Part shown: positions 26,863-36,430 of the stretch, in pieces | Position numbering within the stretch: the first letter of the stretch is position 1 | Layout of the letters: every line of letters starts with the position of its first letter | Source: JAICNG01 sp035249985 | Lineage (GTDB): Bacteria; Gemmatimonadota; Gemmatimonadetes; Gemmatimonadales; Gemmatimonadaceae | Assembly: GCA_035249985.1 (NCBI GenBank) | Contig: DATFFP010000070.1 | Span: forward strand, 1 to 64,000 | Reading direction: 5' to 3' | Length of the DNA: 64,000 nucleotides | Made by a program: the position numbers and the translations under genes | The notes under the pieces: generated by a model | The model's input: the letters and a program-made list of their open reading frames with translations, nothing else | Databases searched by the model: none | Told to the model about the DNA's origin: nothing

Positions 26863-28704
26863 TCATGACACGCGCGCGGGCACCGGCGCCGCCTGCGGCA
26901 GGGTGAGCGTGAACACCGACCCGCGCCCCACCTCGCTCTCTACCGTGATGTCGCCCTCCATCGCGCGCGCGAGGTCGCGACTGATCGCGAGCCCGAGCCC
27001 GACACCTTCGTGCGTGCGATTCAGCGCCCGGCCCGCCTGCACGAAGGGCTCGAAGATCGATCGCATGCGATCCTCGGGAATCCCGATGCCCGTGTCGCTG
27101 ACGCGGATTGTGAGGGCGTTGCCGGCTCGCGCGCAGTCGAGCACAATGCGCCCGCTCTCCGGGGTGAACTTCACCGCGTTGGAGACGAGGTTGAGCAGGA
27201 TCTGACGCAGCTTGTCGCGATCGGCGCGCACCCGAAGGTCGCCATCGCATTCGGGCATCTCGAGGCGCTGTTCCTTGGCACGCACCTGCGGAGCGACGAT
27301 CGCCTCGAGCTCCGACATCACGTCGTCGAGCGGGACGTCCGTCACGTGGAACTCCACCTGACCGGCATCGATCTTCGCGAAGTTGAGCACGTCGTTGATC
27401 AGCGACAGGAGATGCGCCTGGCTGCGGTTGATGCGACCGAGTGCATCGCGCTGCGCGTCGGTGACCGGGCCGTGAATCCCCATCTCGAGGAGTTGCGCGT
27501 AGCCACCGATGGCATTCAACGGGGTGCGCAGCTCGTGACTCATCACCGCCAGAAAGTCGCTCTTGGCGCGATTGGCCGCCTCGGCCTCCTCACGAGCGCG
27601 ACGCGCGTCCTGCACGCCCGCCTCGAGCTCGCGGCGTGAGGCATCGATCTGACTCGCCATCTGATTGAAGCTCTCGGCCAGCCGTCCGATCTCGTCGCGC
27701 CCAGTCACCTGCACCCGACGCGTGTACTCGCCATTCGCGATCGCCTCGGCGGCTACGGTGAGCGCCCCCAGCGGACGCGTGATGCTTCGGCTGATGAACC
27801 ACGAGAGCGCCGCGCCGAGCGCGATGAGGGCGATACTGAGCAGGGCGAGGGTTGCCACCGTTGTACGAGGTCCGGCCTGCACGGATTCCAGCGGGGCCTC
27901 GAGCACGAACACCCACGGCGTGCCGGGAACGGGAGCTTCCGTCGCCATCATGCGGCTGCCGCCCCGCGTGTAGGTCAGCTCGCCCTCCGCGGAATCGCGC
28001 GCCGCCGGCGCCGCGACCGGCGCGCCCGGTGCGAGTCCCCAGACGTCGCCGGCGACGTTGCGCACGAACAGCGTCACCTGCTCGCCGGTGAGCTCGCGAA
28101 GCGTCTGCGACGCATCGCGCGCTCCCCCCACGCGAAGGAGCTGCGCAACGTATCCATGCGTGGTTTGGCCGCGCACGACAGGTGCGATGATCCAGAAGGC
28201 GATGCGATCGCCGGTGGGGTACAGGATGCTGAAGCGCACCGAATCCGATGGGCGGCGCTGCGGGGGCACGCGCAGCACGTCGGTGCGCAGGACCTCCGGC
28301 ACCTCTCCGCGCAACGTGTCGGGATCAGAGTTGGTCGAGACGACGCGCTCGCCGCGCGCGTTCCACAATTCGACGGGCAAGCCGGAGTCGGTCGCGGCCG
28401 TAAGGCGTAGCAGGACCCGGCGCGCCGCTGCATACGCACTCGTGTCGCTGGTGTCGAGCGCCGCCCGAAGCGAGGGGTCGCGCGCCGCACCGGCGAGGAG
28501 TTGTGCCCGTCGCCGCATGGAGATCTCGGCACTGCCCGCCACCTGCTCCACCGCTTCCGTGAGCCGCTTGCGAGCGGCCGCGGCGCTGCTTTCCGAGAGC
28601 GTGCGGTAGGTCAGGAAAAGCGATGCCGCCAGCACGACGAGCAGCACCGCCGTCATCAGCAGGGGGAGCTTGTGCTCTAGCGACAATGATCGAGTGCGGC
28701 GCAT
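26863..28704 (-). CDS. Membrane sensor histidine kinase
   Basis: 613 residues. Membrane helix 1 (about 13-32, PLLMTAVLLVVLAASLFLTY), a large extracytoplasmic sensor (about 35-285, probably Cache-like), membrane helix 2 (about 290-310), HAMP (about 310-365), HisKA with FLAVMSHELRTPLNAIGGYA (phosphorylated His near 395) and a HATPase domain with NLVSNAVKFTPESG, DTGIGIP and GVGLGLAISR. No response regulator is adjacent, so it is an orphan. Divergent from the M28 peptidase gene. Confidence 0.93.
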   Translation of the reverse strand: MRRTRSLSLEHKLPLLMTAVLLVVLAASLFLTYRTLSESSAAAARKRLTEAVEQVAGSAEISMRRRAQLLAGAARDPSLRAALDTSDTSAYAAARRVLLRLTAATDSGLPVELWNARGERVVSTNSDPDTLRGEVPEVLRTDVLRVPPQRRPSDSVRFSILYPTGDRIAFWIIAPVVRGQTTHGYVAQLLRVGGARDASQTLRELTGEQVTLFVRNVAGDVWGLAPGAPVAAPAARDSAEGELTYTRGGSRMMATEAPVPGTPWVFVLEAPLESVQAGPRTTVATLALLSIALIALGAALSWFISRSITRPLGALTVAAEAIANGEYTRRVQVTGRDEIGRLAESFNQMASQIDASRRELEAGVQDARRAREEAEAANRAKSDFLAVMSHELRTPLNAIGGYAQLLEMGIHGPVTDAQRDALGRINRSQAHLLSLINDVLNFAKIDAGQVEFHVTDVPLDDVMSELEAIVAPQVRAKEQRLEMPECDGDLRVRADRDKLRQILLNLVSNAVKFTPESGRIVLDCARAGNALTIRVSDTGIGIPEDRMRSIFEPFVQAGRALNRTHEGVGLGLAISRDLARAMEGDITVESEVGRGSVFTLTLPQAAPVPARVS

Positions 28705-28782
28705 ACGTGAACTTGGGCAATGTGCAGGGATTGTGCGAGCGCATTAGCTTCTTTTTGCACCGACCTTTTCGGACGCACCCCA

Positions 28783-31344
28783 ATGGCTCTCACGCGCTTC
28801 AGCTCGCTCGTCACCGTCCTCTCGTTTGCCGGCTCGGCCGCCGTCGCGCAGGCGGATCGCGATTCCATTCCCGCGGCTGCGCGAGCTCGCTACGACACAG
28901 CCTACTTTGCCTGGCAGCGCGGGGATTACCCCACGGCGCTTGCGGGGTTCGAGCGACTCCTTGCATCGTCTGATGGGGACCGCCTCCTGGCGCCAATCGC
29001 CCTTCTCACCGGTGAGCTGTATCGCACGATGGCCGTCGCGGAGGATGGCCAGGCACCGCGATGGAGTCCCGACGGCCGATATGCGTCGTTCACGACCAAC
29101 GGCGGCCGAGTGACGAAGGTGATCGCGGTGGATGGCGATTCGGTGCGGCCGGTCGCGTCGATCAACGGCGTGGCACTCGTGTTCTCGCCCGGCGGCGACC
29201 GCGTGGCGTACCTCGCGATCGATGAGACGCCGGCGTTGCGGGCCGCGCGGGCCCTGGCCGACTCGCTGTTGCGCGCGCAGGAGTTCGGCCGCGTTCAGCG
29301 GCAGCGTCAGGAAGTGTCGCGGCTGGAGCAGGAGGCCGCGCGCATCCTGGTCCGCGATCTTCGGGGCGGCGCGAGTGAGGAGCTGAGGGCGCCGGACCTG
29401 GCGAAGCGCGCGCTGGCGTTCAGTGCCGATGGAGCGACCGTGCACGTCGTGGGCGGACCGACCAGCGATCGCGCGCGCACCGACATCTATGCGGTCTCTG
29501 CCTCCGCTGCGCCACGCGCCATCTCATCCGGGCCTGGCATCAAGGCGAATCCGATCTTCACCGCGGGCGGAACGCACGTCGTCTACACGCTCGGCAGCGA
29601 CTCCGTCTCGATACGCGAGGTGGCCTCGGGTGCGACCCGCACCTTTGCCGGCACGTCGCCATCGGTCTCCGCGGATGGGTCGACGTTGGCGTTCCTTTCG
29701 CGCGCCGGAAACGAATTCACGATAGCCACGGTGCCGGTGAGCGGCGGTGAGCCGACGATCGTCAAGCGCAGTGACCGCCCGATGGCGACGCCGGTCGTCT
29801 CTCCCGACGGCCGTCGCATCGCGCACGTCGTCATGCTGCGAGACGACTGGGATCTGTTCGTCATCGGCCGAGACGGACGGGGCGACGTGCGACTGACATG
29901 GGAGATTCAGCACGACATATTTCCGCGGTGGCTCTCCAACGGCCGGGTCTTCGCGGTGAAAGGAGAGCCTCGCCACCGTCGCTCGTACATGTATGACGCG
30001 GCCACGGGAGAGGCGACGCGCCTGCACCACAACAACACGGTGCGAACGGTAGCACCGGAGTATGAGTGGGCGGTCAGTCCGGATGGTAGCAAAATCCTCC
30101 TCGTTGCCGACCGCGATGGTGACACGATCTCGCCCGAGCGCGGCGTCGTTCTGCTCGATCTCAACCGTCGATACTCACGCGCCGACGTGCTCGCTCGCGT
30201 CCGCGCCAATGCGGCCGCCGAGCGCGATCTTCGTGAGCGTGGCCGTCGCATGTTCGCGACGGCGGACAGCGCCGTGCGCGCGGCGGTGCGGGGTATCTCG
30301 GTCGAGCGTATCTACGAGTACGAGCGCGCCCTCTACCAGTTCGGCTCGAAGTACATCACGCGGCCCGGCAATCACCTCGCCATCGAGTACATCGCGAGCA
30401 CGCTGCGCTCCTTCGGCTACGAGCCGGAGATCCAGTGGTTCGAGCCGCAGCCCGGCGTGCGCACCGCCAACGTCATCGCCACGCTTCGCGGACGCGTCAG
30501 TCCCGCGCTCATCTACGTCATCAGCAGCCACTTCGATTCCGTCGAGGACGGCCCGGGTGCCGACGACAACACCTCGGGCACGACCGCACTGCTCGATGTC
30601 GCGCGCGTGCTCGCACGCCGGCCACAGGCCGCCACGATCAAGTTCGCCTGGTTCACGGGTGAGGAAGCCGGCCTCTATGGCAGCCGGGAGTTCGTCAGGC
30701 GCGCGGTGGCCAACAACGACAGGATCGCCGGCGCGTTGAACAACGACATGATCGGCTGGACGAACGACGAGCGCCTGGACAACACCATTCGCTATTCCAA
30801 CGCGGGAATCCGCGATCTGCAGCACGCCGCGGCGTTCCTTTTCACCGACCTCATCACGTACGACGCCAAGTACTACCGCAACACCGATGCGCACGCGTAC
30901 TTCGAGGTGTACGGCGACATCGTCGGAGGGATCGGCTCCTATCCGATACTCGGCAATCCCCACTATCACCAGTCGCACGACATTCTCGAGACGATCAACC
31001 ATCGCCTGGTAGCCGAAGTGAGCAAGACGACGGCGGCCTCGATCATGTTGCTCGCGTCGAGTCCCGCGCGTCCCACCGGGCTCGAGCTCGTGAGGCGCGA
31101 TGGGGATCGCGTCGAGATCCGCTGGACCGCGGCGCCGGAGCGCGATCACGCGCGCTATGTGGTTCGGATCGATCCGCCAGGAACGGCCGGCAGCCGGACC
31201 GTCACGGTGACCGCGCCGCGTATGACCCTCACCGGGGTCGCGCCGGGAAGCGAGATCGCCGTTCGCGCGGTGAATGCGCGAGGAATGGAGAGCTGGGATG
31301 CAGCGAGACTCACGATGCCGGGAGCGGAGACGGTCGGGCAGTAA
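28783..31344 (+). CDS. Secreted M28 peptidase with N-terminal propeller and FN3 tail
   Basis: 853 residues from ATG 28783; a signal peptide ends at AVAQA. Residues about 60-490 contain TolB/WD40-like repeats (WSPDGRYASF, FSADGATVHV, VSPDGRRIAHV, VSPDGSKILLV). Residues about 520-770 are an M28 zinc peptidase: SSHFDS, GADDNTSG, WFTGEEAGLYGS, NNDMIGW and HYHQSHD supply the two-zinc ligands. A fibronectin type III-like domain (about 780-850) ends it. Probably an extracytoplasmic aminopeptidase. An upstream in-frame ATG at 28720 lacks a signal peptide and was rejected. Confidence 0.92.
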   Translation: MALTRFSSLVTVLSFAGSAAVAQADRDSIPAAARARYDTAYFAWQRGDYPTALAGFERLLASSDGDRLLAPIALLTGELYRTMAVAEDGQAPRWSPDGRYASFTTNGGRVTKVIAVDGDSVRPVASINGVALVFSPGGDRVAYLAIDETPALRAARALADSLLRAQEFGRVQRQRQEVSRLEQEAARILVRDLRGGASEELRAPDLAKRALAFSADGATVHVVGGPTSDRARTDIYAVSASAAPRAISSGPGIKANPIFTAGGTHVVYTLGSDSVSIREVASGATRTFAGTSPSVSADGSTLAFLSRAGNEFTIATVPVSGGEPTIVKRSDRPMATPVVSPDGRRIAHVVMLRDDWDLFVIGRDGRGDVRLTWEIQHDIFPRWLSNGRVFAVKGEPRHRRSYMYDAATGEATRLHHNNTVRTVAPEYEWAVSPDGSKILLVADRDGDTISPERGVVLLDLNRRYSRADVLARVRANAAAERDLRERGRRMFATADSAVRAAVRGISVERIYEYERALYQFGSKYITRPGNHLAIEYIASTLRSFGYEPEIQWFEPQPGVRTANVIATLRGRVSPALIYVISSHFDSVEDGPGADDNTSGTTALLDVARVLARRPQAATIKFAWFTGEEAGLYGSREFVRRAVANNDRIAGALNNDMIGWTNDERLDNTIRYSNAGIRDLQHAAAFLFTDLITYDAKYYRNTDAHAYFEVYGDIVGGIGSYPILGNPHYHQSHDILETINHRLVAEVSKTTAASIMLLASSPARPTGLELVRRDGDRVEIRWTAAPERDHARYVVRIDPPGTAGSRTVTVTAPRMTLTGVAPGSEIAVRAVNARGMESWDAARLTMPGAETVGQ

Positions 31345-31345
31345 G

Positions 31346-31422
31346 CCGAGGTAATCGGGGGTGTCGAGGTCGTCGGTATATCGGAGCGACGGCGTTGCCC
31401 TCCTCGGTCACCTCGACCACCC
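31346..31422. repeat. Imperfect inverted repeat (GAGGTGTC-type units)
   Basis: CCGAGGTAATCGGGGGTGTC and following bases (31346-31370) face CCTCGGTCACCTCGACCACC (from 31402). The pairing is partial. It belongs with the better element at 38334-38417 and lies between the M28 peptidase and membrane hydrolase genes. Confidence 0.5.
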
Positions 31423-31453
31423 TGAGACGGAACCATCATCCAACTCGCGACCC

Positions 31454-32125
31454 ATGTTCATCGGCCATTTCGGCGCCGCCCTCGGCGCCTCGCGCGCCGC
31501 GCCACGCGTGTCTCTCGGGATCCTCATCGCGGCGTGCCAGCTTCCTGATCTCCTCTGGCCGATCTTCCTGCTCGCCGGCGTCGAGCGCGTTCGAATCGTC
31601 CAGGGCGACAACCCGTTTCTGCATCTGGTATTCGAGCACTATCCCTGGACACACAGTCTCGTGATGGTGCTGCTGTGGGCGGTGATCGCGGGACTCGTGT
31701 ATCGACTGTCGCGACGCAATGGACGAGGCGCCGCCATCGTCGCGACGCTCGTGGTGAGCCATTGGGTGCTGGACTGGATCACTCACGTCCCCGACCTGCC
31801 GCTCTATCCCGGCGGCCCCGAGTACGGACTCGCCGTTTGGCGTTCCGTCGCGCTGACCTTCGCGATCGAAGTTCCGTTGTTCGCGCTGGGCGTGTGGCTC
31901 TACGCGTCGCGCACGCGCGGCCGCGATACGACGGGGCGCGCCGGATTCTGGTCGCTCATCGCGTTCATGGTCGTCGTATTCATCGCCAGTGGCTGGAGTC
32001 CGCCGCCCCCGGACGCCAACGCAGTCGCCTGGGCCTCGCTGGCAATGTGGCTCTTCCCGCTTTGGGCAGCGTGGGTTGACACGCACCGCGATCGCATTGA
32101 AATCGACGAGGCGGTGACCTCGTGA
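31454..32125 (+). CDS. YdjM/DUF457-like membrane-bound hydrolase
   Basis: 223 residues from ATG 31454. About five membrane helices. Histidine motifs fit the YdjM-like putative metal-dependent hydrolases: IGHFGAALG, YPWTHSLVMVL and VSHWVLDWITH. The biochemical role is unknown. Its stop overlaps the GTG start of the PQQ dehydrogenase (GTGA), so the two are co-translated. Confidence 0.72.
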   Translation: MFIGHFGAALGASRAAPRVSLGILIAACQLPDLLWPIFLLAGVERVRIVQGDNPFLHLVFEHYPWTHSLVMVLLWAVIAGLVYRLSRRNGRGAAIVATLVVSHWVLDWITHVPDLPLYPGGPEYGLAVWRSVALTFAIEVPLFALGVWLYASRTRGRDTTGRAGFWSLIAFMVVVFIASGWSPPPPDANAVAWASLAMWLFPLWAAWVDTHRDRIEIDEAVTS

Positions 32126-34089
32126 GGCGGGCGACGTTCCTGGCGATGGCCTCTCTGCTCGCCTGCCAGTCGCCGTCGACCCTTCCGCCCCGTCCCGACT
32201 CCGAGTCTGGATCCGTCGAGTGGCGCAGCTACGGCCGCGACCCCGGCGGCAGTCGATATGCACCGATCGACGACATCTCGCGCGACAACGTCGCGCAGCT
32301 CCGCGTGGCCTGGACGTATCGCACCAGGGAGACCGATTCCGCGTTCGCCACGCGTCGGGAGACATCCCTCGAGGCCACTCCGCTGGTCGTCGATGGCACA
32401 ATGTATTTTGCGACGCCGCTCGGCCGCGTGATCGCGCTCGATCCTGCCACCGGAATCGAGCGGTGGGTCTTCGACCCCGGAGTCGACCGGCGCATCAACT
32501 TTGGCGATTTCACCAATCGTGGCGTCACGACGTGGCTCGATCCGTCGGCATCGTCCAGCGCAGTCTGTCGCAGACGAATTTTCGTGGCGGTGATCGACGC
32601 GCGCCTCATCGCACTCGACGCGCGTACCGGCCGTCCGTGCGCCGACTTTGGAGCGAACGGCACGGTCGACCTGCGCGTGGGACTGCGGAATCCGCCGTTC
32701 GAGACCGCCGAATACGAGGTGACGTCACCACCCGCGATCGTCGCCGGCATGCTCGTCGTTGGGTCGGCGGTGGCGGACAACAGCCGGGCCGACGCGGCGA
32801 GCGGCGAAGTGCGCGGCTTCGACGCACGAACCGGTGCGCTGCGCTGGACGTGGGATCCCATTCCGCAGAATCCGGCCGATCCAGCGTACCCGACGTGGAT
32901 CGGCGACCGCGCGCACACGACGGGCGCGGCGAACGCCTGGTCCGTCATTGCCGCCGACACCGCGCGCGGCCTCGTGTTCGTCCCAACCGGAAGCCCGAGC
33001 CCGGACTACTACGGCGGTGAGCGGCGCGGAGACAATCGGTATGCGAACTCGATCGTGGCGCTCCGCGCGGCGACCGGCGAAGTCGTGTGGCACTTCCAGA
33101 CCGTTCATCACGATCTGTGGGATTACGACAATGCGTCGCCACCGGCGCTGACGACGGTTCGCGTCGGCGGAGGGGAGCGCGATGTCGTCGTCCAGGCGAC
33201 GAAGACGGGCATGCTGTATGTGCTCGACCGCGAGACTGGCGCTTCCGTTTTTCCCGTGGAGGAGCGCGCCGTTCCGGCCAGCACCGTGCCCGGCGAAGCG
33301 GCTTCACCAACGCAGCCGTTCACCGTGAGTACACCGCCACTCAGTCCGCATGTCTTTCGTCGCGATGACGTGTGGGGCGCGACGCCGGCCGATCGCGCCG
33401 CGTGTCTCGAGGCGATCTCGCCGCTGCGGAACGAGGGGATCTTCACGCCGCCGTCACTCGAGGGAACGCTCGTCATGCCCTCGAACATCGGCGGTGCTCA
33501 CTGGGGCGGAGTCGCGATCGACCCCTCCCGCCAGCTCGCCGTCATTCCCGTCAACCGACTGGCGGCCATGGTGCAGCTCATTCCAGCCGAGCGGCTCAAC
33601 GCCGACAGCATGCGCGCCGCGAGTCAGCGATTCGGCTTCGAGTACACGCGCATGCGCGGCACCCCGTTCGTTATGCGACGCCGCATTCTCCGGGGGCCGT
33701 CGGGACTTCCCTGCTCGCCACCGCCATTTGGGACGCTCGTCGCCGTGAGCCTTGCGACGGGCGAGCGCGTGTGGGAAGTGCCCCTCGGCACCGTCAGCGC
33801 TCTCGCCCCCCAGGGTACGACCGTTCCACCGGGCTGGGGCTCACCGACGCTCGGTGGTCCCATCGCGACCGCGGGCGGCCTCATCTTCATGGCGGGCACG
33901 CTCGACCGCTCGATTCGCGCCTTCGATGTCGAGACCGGCCGGGAGTTGTGGCGCGGCGATCTCCCGGCCAGCGGCAAGGCGACCCCGATGACCTATCGCG
34001 TGAATGGAAAGCAATACGTGGTGGTCAGCGCCGGGGGTGGTGGGGTGTGGGGACGCGGGGATTGGGTGGTGGCGTTCGCGATTCCTTAG
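32122..34089 (+). CDS. PQQ-dependent dehydrogenase, lipoprotein
   Basis: 655 residues from a GTG start. Lipoprotein signal (FLAMASLLAC, lipobox LLAC). An eight-bladed quinoprotein propeller as in membrane glucose/alcohol dehydrogenases: WRSYGRDPGGSRYAPIDDIS, TPLVVDGTMYFATPLGRVIA, HHDLWDYDNASPPALTTV, GGLIFMAGTLDRSIRAFDVE, GKQYVVVSAGGG. It oxidises a sugar or alcohol in the periplasm and passes electrons to quinone or cytochrome. No cytochrome domain is fused. The extension of about 85 residues around Cys-rich 'RAACLEAIS' and 'SGLPCSPPPFG' is usual for the GDH-like subgroup. Confidence 0.9.
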   Translation: MRRATFLAMASLLACQSPSTLPPRPDSESGSVEWRSYGRDPGGSRYAPIDDISRDNVAQLRVAWTYRTRETDSAFATRRETSLEATPLVVDGTMYFATPLGRVIALDPATGIERWVFDPGVDRRINFGDFTNRGVTTWLDPSASSSAVCRRRIFVAVIDARLIALDARTGRPCADFGANGTVDLRVGLRNPPFETAEYEVTSPPAIVAGMLVVGSAVADNSRADAASGEVRGFDARTGALRWTWDPIPQNPADPAYPTWIGDRAHTTGAANAWSVIAADTARGLVFVPTGSPSPDYYGGERRGDNRYANSIVALRAATGEVVWHFQTVHHDLWDYDNASPPALTTVRVGGGERDVVVQATKTGMLYVLDRETGASVFPVEERAVPASTVPGEAASPTQPFTVSTPPLSPHVFRRDDVWGATPADRAACLEAISPLRNEGIFTPPSLEGTLVMPSNIGGAHWGGVAIDPSRQLAVIPVNRLAAMVQLIPAERLNADSMRAASQRFGFEYTRMRGTPFVMRRRILRGPSGLPCSPPPFGTLVAVSLATGERVWEVPLGTVSALAPQGTTVPPGWGSPTLGGPIATAGGLIFMAGTLDRSIRAFDVETGRELWRGDLPASGKATPMTYRVNGKQYVVVSAGGGGVWGRGDWVVAFAIP

Positions 34090-34107
34090 GTTCCTTTCGC
34101 GAGGCGC

Positions 34108-34209
34108 AACAGCGCTCCACGGAGGCACAGAGCACGGAGGACGGCCAACTGCTAAGGCCCTTAGCAGTTGGCCGTCCTCCGTGCCTCTGTGCCTCCGTGG
34201 TGCGCTGTT
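34108..34209. repeat. Long hairpin of CACGGAGG/CACAGAGG units, copy 1
   Basis: Arms 34108-34157 and 34159-34209 pair over about 50 bases around a single central base (34158), with one mismatch and one indel. The outer part has 8-nt units (CCACGGAG GCACAGAG CACGGAGG). The inner 20 bases (GGCCAACTGCTAAGG and complement) are not repetitive. It lies between co-directional genes. Confidence 0.93.
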
Positions 34210-34292
34210 ATGTCTCGCGAGAAGCGCCGGAAGACTGGCCAAGGACCACCTCTCTTACCAGATTCCTCGTCCCGCGCCCGCCCGAGGATCCG

Positions 34293-34742
34293 ATGGCCAC
34301 CAGCAAAGCGGCGACGGTCGAGGAGTACCTCGCCGAGCTTCCCGCCGATCGCCGAGCAGTCGTGTCGAAGATGCGCGAGATCGTCAAGCGCAACCTCCCA
34401 AAGGGATATGACGAGTCGATGAGCTGGGGCATGATCAGTTACGTGATACCTCTGTCCCGGTATCCCGACACGTACAACGGCGAACCGTTAGGGTACGTCG
34501 CGCTCGCCGCGCAAAAGAATTACTACGCGCTGTATCTCACCGGTCCGTACATGGACCCCGAGCAGGGAAAGCAGCTGGCGGCGGCGTTCAAGCGCGCCGG
34601 CAAGAAGATGGACATGGGCAAATCGTGCCTGCGCTTCAAGAAGCTCGAGGACCTGCCGCTCGACGCCGTGGCGCACGTCATCGCCAGCACGCCTCCGGAC
34701 AAGCTCATCGCCCACCACGACGCCGCGCACGCCAAGCGATGA
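34293..34742 (+). CDS. DUF1801 (YdhG-like) protein
   Basis: 149 residues. The DUF1801/iron-chaperone-like fold is marked by TVEEYLAELPADRRAVVSKM, LPKGYDESMSWGMISYVIPL, LGYVALAAQKNYYALYLTG and GKSCLRFKKLEDLP. Function in the cell is unclear. ATG 34293 matches the family start; the frame upstream belongs to the repeat and was rejected. The stop overlaps the next gene (ATGA). Confidence 0.85.
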   Translation: MATSKAATVEEYLAELPADRRAVVSKMREIVKRNLPKGYDESMSWGMISYVIPLSRYPDTYNGEPLGYVALAAQKNYYALYLTGPYMDPEQGKQLAAAFKRAGKKMDMGKSCLRFKKLEDLPLDAVAHVIASTPPDKLIAHHDAAHAKR

Positions 34743-35299
34743 CGGCTCCGGCAGCTCCACCCGCGGAATCCGCTCGCGAGGATCTCGTCATTCGCCGAGC
34801 TACGGAGGACGACGCCCCGCCGCTGGCGGAGTTGGCACGCCGGACTTTCGTCGAGACGTTCGGCGCCGACAACACCGCTGAGGACATGGCCATTCACGTC
34901 GCCCAGGCCTTCGACACCGACATCCAGCTCGCTGAGATTCGTGATCCTCGAATGGTGACGCTGCTCGCCGAGCATGGCCGCACCATGGTCGGCTTCGCGC
35001 AAGTGCGTCAGGGGACGTGGCCGGCTTGCGTCACTGGTGATTCCCCGGTGGAGCTTAGGCGCTTCTACGTCGACCGCTCCTTCCACGGACGCGGGATCGC
35101 TCAGGCACTCATGCGCGCCGTCGAGCAGATCGCGCGACAGCTCGGTGGCCGCACGCTCTGGCTCGGCGTGTGGGAGCGCAACCCGCGCGCGATCGCGTTC
35201 TACACGAAGTCCGGGTTCGCCGACGTCGGATCGCACGCCTTCATCTTCGGGACCGAGGAGCAGACGGATCGCGTCATGGAGCGCCCGCTCGGAGCGTGA
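34739..35299 (+). CDS. GNAT-family N-acetyltransferase
   Basis: 186 residues. GNAT motif A is VELRRFYVDRSFHGRGIAQA (R-x2-G-x-A pyrophosphate loop) and motif B is LWLGVWERNPRAIAFYTKSG. It transfers an acetyl group from acetyl-CoA to an amine, with the acceptor unknown. It overlaps both neighbours by four bases (ATGA at its start, GTGA at its end), so it is part of a tightly coupled operon. Confidence 0.9.
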   Translation: MTAPAAPPAESAREDLVIRRATEDDAPPLAELARRTFVETFGADNTAEDMAIHVAQAFDTDIQLAEIRDPRMVTLLAEHGRTMVGFAQVRQGTWPACVTGDSPVELRRFYVDRSFHGRGIAQALMRAVEQIARQLGGRTLWLGVWERNPRAIAFYTKSGFADVGSHAFIFGTEEQTDRVMERPLGA

Positions 35300-35886
35300 C
35301 GCGGGCCAATGTCGTCGCGATCACGCGCGCGGCGCTCGCGTTTCTTGCGGTCGCGATTCTGTTTCACCGGCCCGCATTCTACCTGCTGGCCGCCATTCTG
35401 ACGATTGTTTCCATCCTCATGGATGGGCTCGACGGATGGGTCGCGCGGCGATACGGAGAAGTCTCGCGCATCGGGGCGGTGATCGACATCCTCACCGACC
35501 GCATCGTCGAGCTCACGTACTGGATCGCCTTCGCCGCACTCCACTGGATTCCCGCATGGATCCCGATCGTCGTCGCCGTGCGTGGGCTGCTCGTCGATGG
35601 CGCGCGGGCGGTCGCGTTCGAGCGTGGTCTCACCGCGTTCGGACCGACCACCATGATGCGATCGAAGGTCGGAACCTTTCTCGTGGCATCGCGCGAGAGC
35701 CGCTCGGCATACGGCATCGCCAAGGCGGCGGCGTTCACCTTGATGATCGTCGCGTACGCGCCGGGCCTCCCGGAGTCGGTGCAGCGCATCGTGCTGACGA
35801 CTGCTCTCGTCTGCGTATACGCCGCCGTGATCCTCTGCGTCCTTCGCGGAATTCCCGTTCTTCTCGAGGCTCGGCGTCTCGTCTGA
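35296..35886 (+). CDS. CDP-alcohol phosphatidyltransferase
   Basis: 196 residues from GTG 35296. The complete signature DGx2ARx8Gx3Dx3D is present (DGWVARR...GAVIDILTD). About six membrane helices follow the usual pattern. It makes a phospholipid headgroup linkage, as in phosphatidylglycerol-phosphate or phosphatidylinositol-type synthases; the acceptor cannot be read from sequence. The GTG overlaps the GNAT stop. Confidence 0.9.
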   Translation: MTRANVVAITRAALAFLAVAILFHRPAFYLLAAILTIVSILMDGLDGWVARRYGEVSRIGAVIDILTDRIVELTYWIAFAALHWIPAWIPIVVAVRGLLVDGARAVAFERGLTAFGPTTMMRSKVGTFLVASRESRSAYGIAKAAAFTLMIVAYAPGLPESVQRIVLTTALVCVYAAVILCVLRGIPVLLEARRLV

Positions 35887-35890
35887 GGAC

Positions 35891-36430
35891 ATGAACGTCA
35901 TGACGCATCCTTCGCTCACACACTTTCTCATCGATCAGCTCGCCCGGGAACACGACGGAGACGCGTGGCACGGGTCCTCCCGCGCCTCGCTTCTCGCCGA
36001 TGTCTCGGTGGAGGAGGCGCGGCGCCGTCCGTCACCAGGGGTTCAGTCGATCTGGGAGCTGGTGCTCCACATGACGGCGTGGACGCGCGAGGTCACGCGA
36101 CGCGTCGGGGGTCACATGGCCTCGGAGCCGGAAATGGGCGACTGGCCCGCCGTCCCCGCGTCGCCTGACGAGCGATCCTGGCGAGCAGCCATCACCGCGC
36201 TCGACGAGGCGCACGCGGCGCTGCGCGTGGCCGTGGGAGCGATCGACCCAGAACGACTCACCGCACCGGTCAAGGATGCGCGGAATCGGGAGCTCGGCAC
36301 CGGCGTCACATTCGCGCAGACGATCAACGGCCTCGTGCAACACGACGTCTACCATTCCGGCCAGATCGCCATTGTGAAGAAAATGTTGCGCGACGGGGGC
36401 CGACCGCCTCACGTGCATCAGCATGGGTGA
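35891..36430 (+). CDS. DinB/DUF664-family protein
   Basis: 179 residues, a four-helix-bundle DinB-like protein. Metal-ligand histidines: His57 region (ELVLHMTAWT) and the HDVYHSGQI pair near residues 154-158. Bacillithiol or mycothiol transferases share this fold, but the substrate is not evident. It starts five bases after the upstream stop and overlaps the next gene by eight bases. Confidence 0.87.
   Translation: MNVMTHPSLTHFLIDQLAREHDGDAWHGSSRASLLADVSVEEARRRPSPGVQSIWELVLHMTAWTREVTRRVGGHMASEPEMGDWPAVPASPDERSWRAAITALDEAHAALRVAVGAIDPERLTAPVKDARNRELGTGVTFAQTINGLVQHDVYHSGQIAIVKKMLRDGGRPPHVHQHG

Noticed and set aside
33372..34292. Long upstream frame of the DUF1801 gene
   Set aside because: It overlaps the PQQ dehydrogenase in another frame and passes through the CACGGAGG hairpin.
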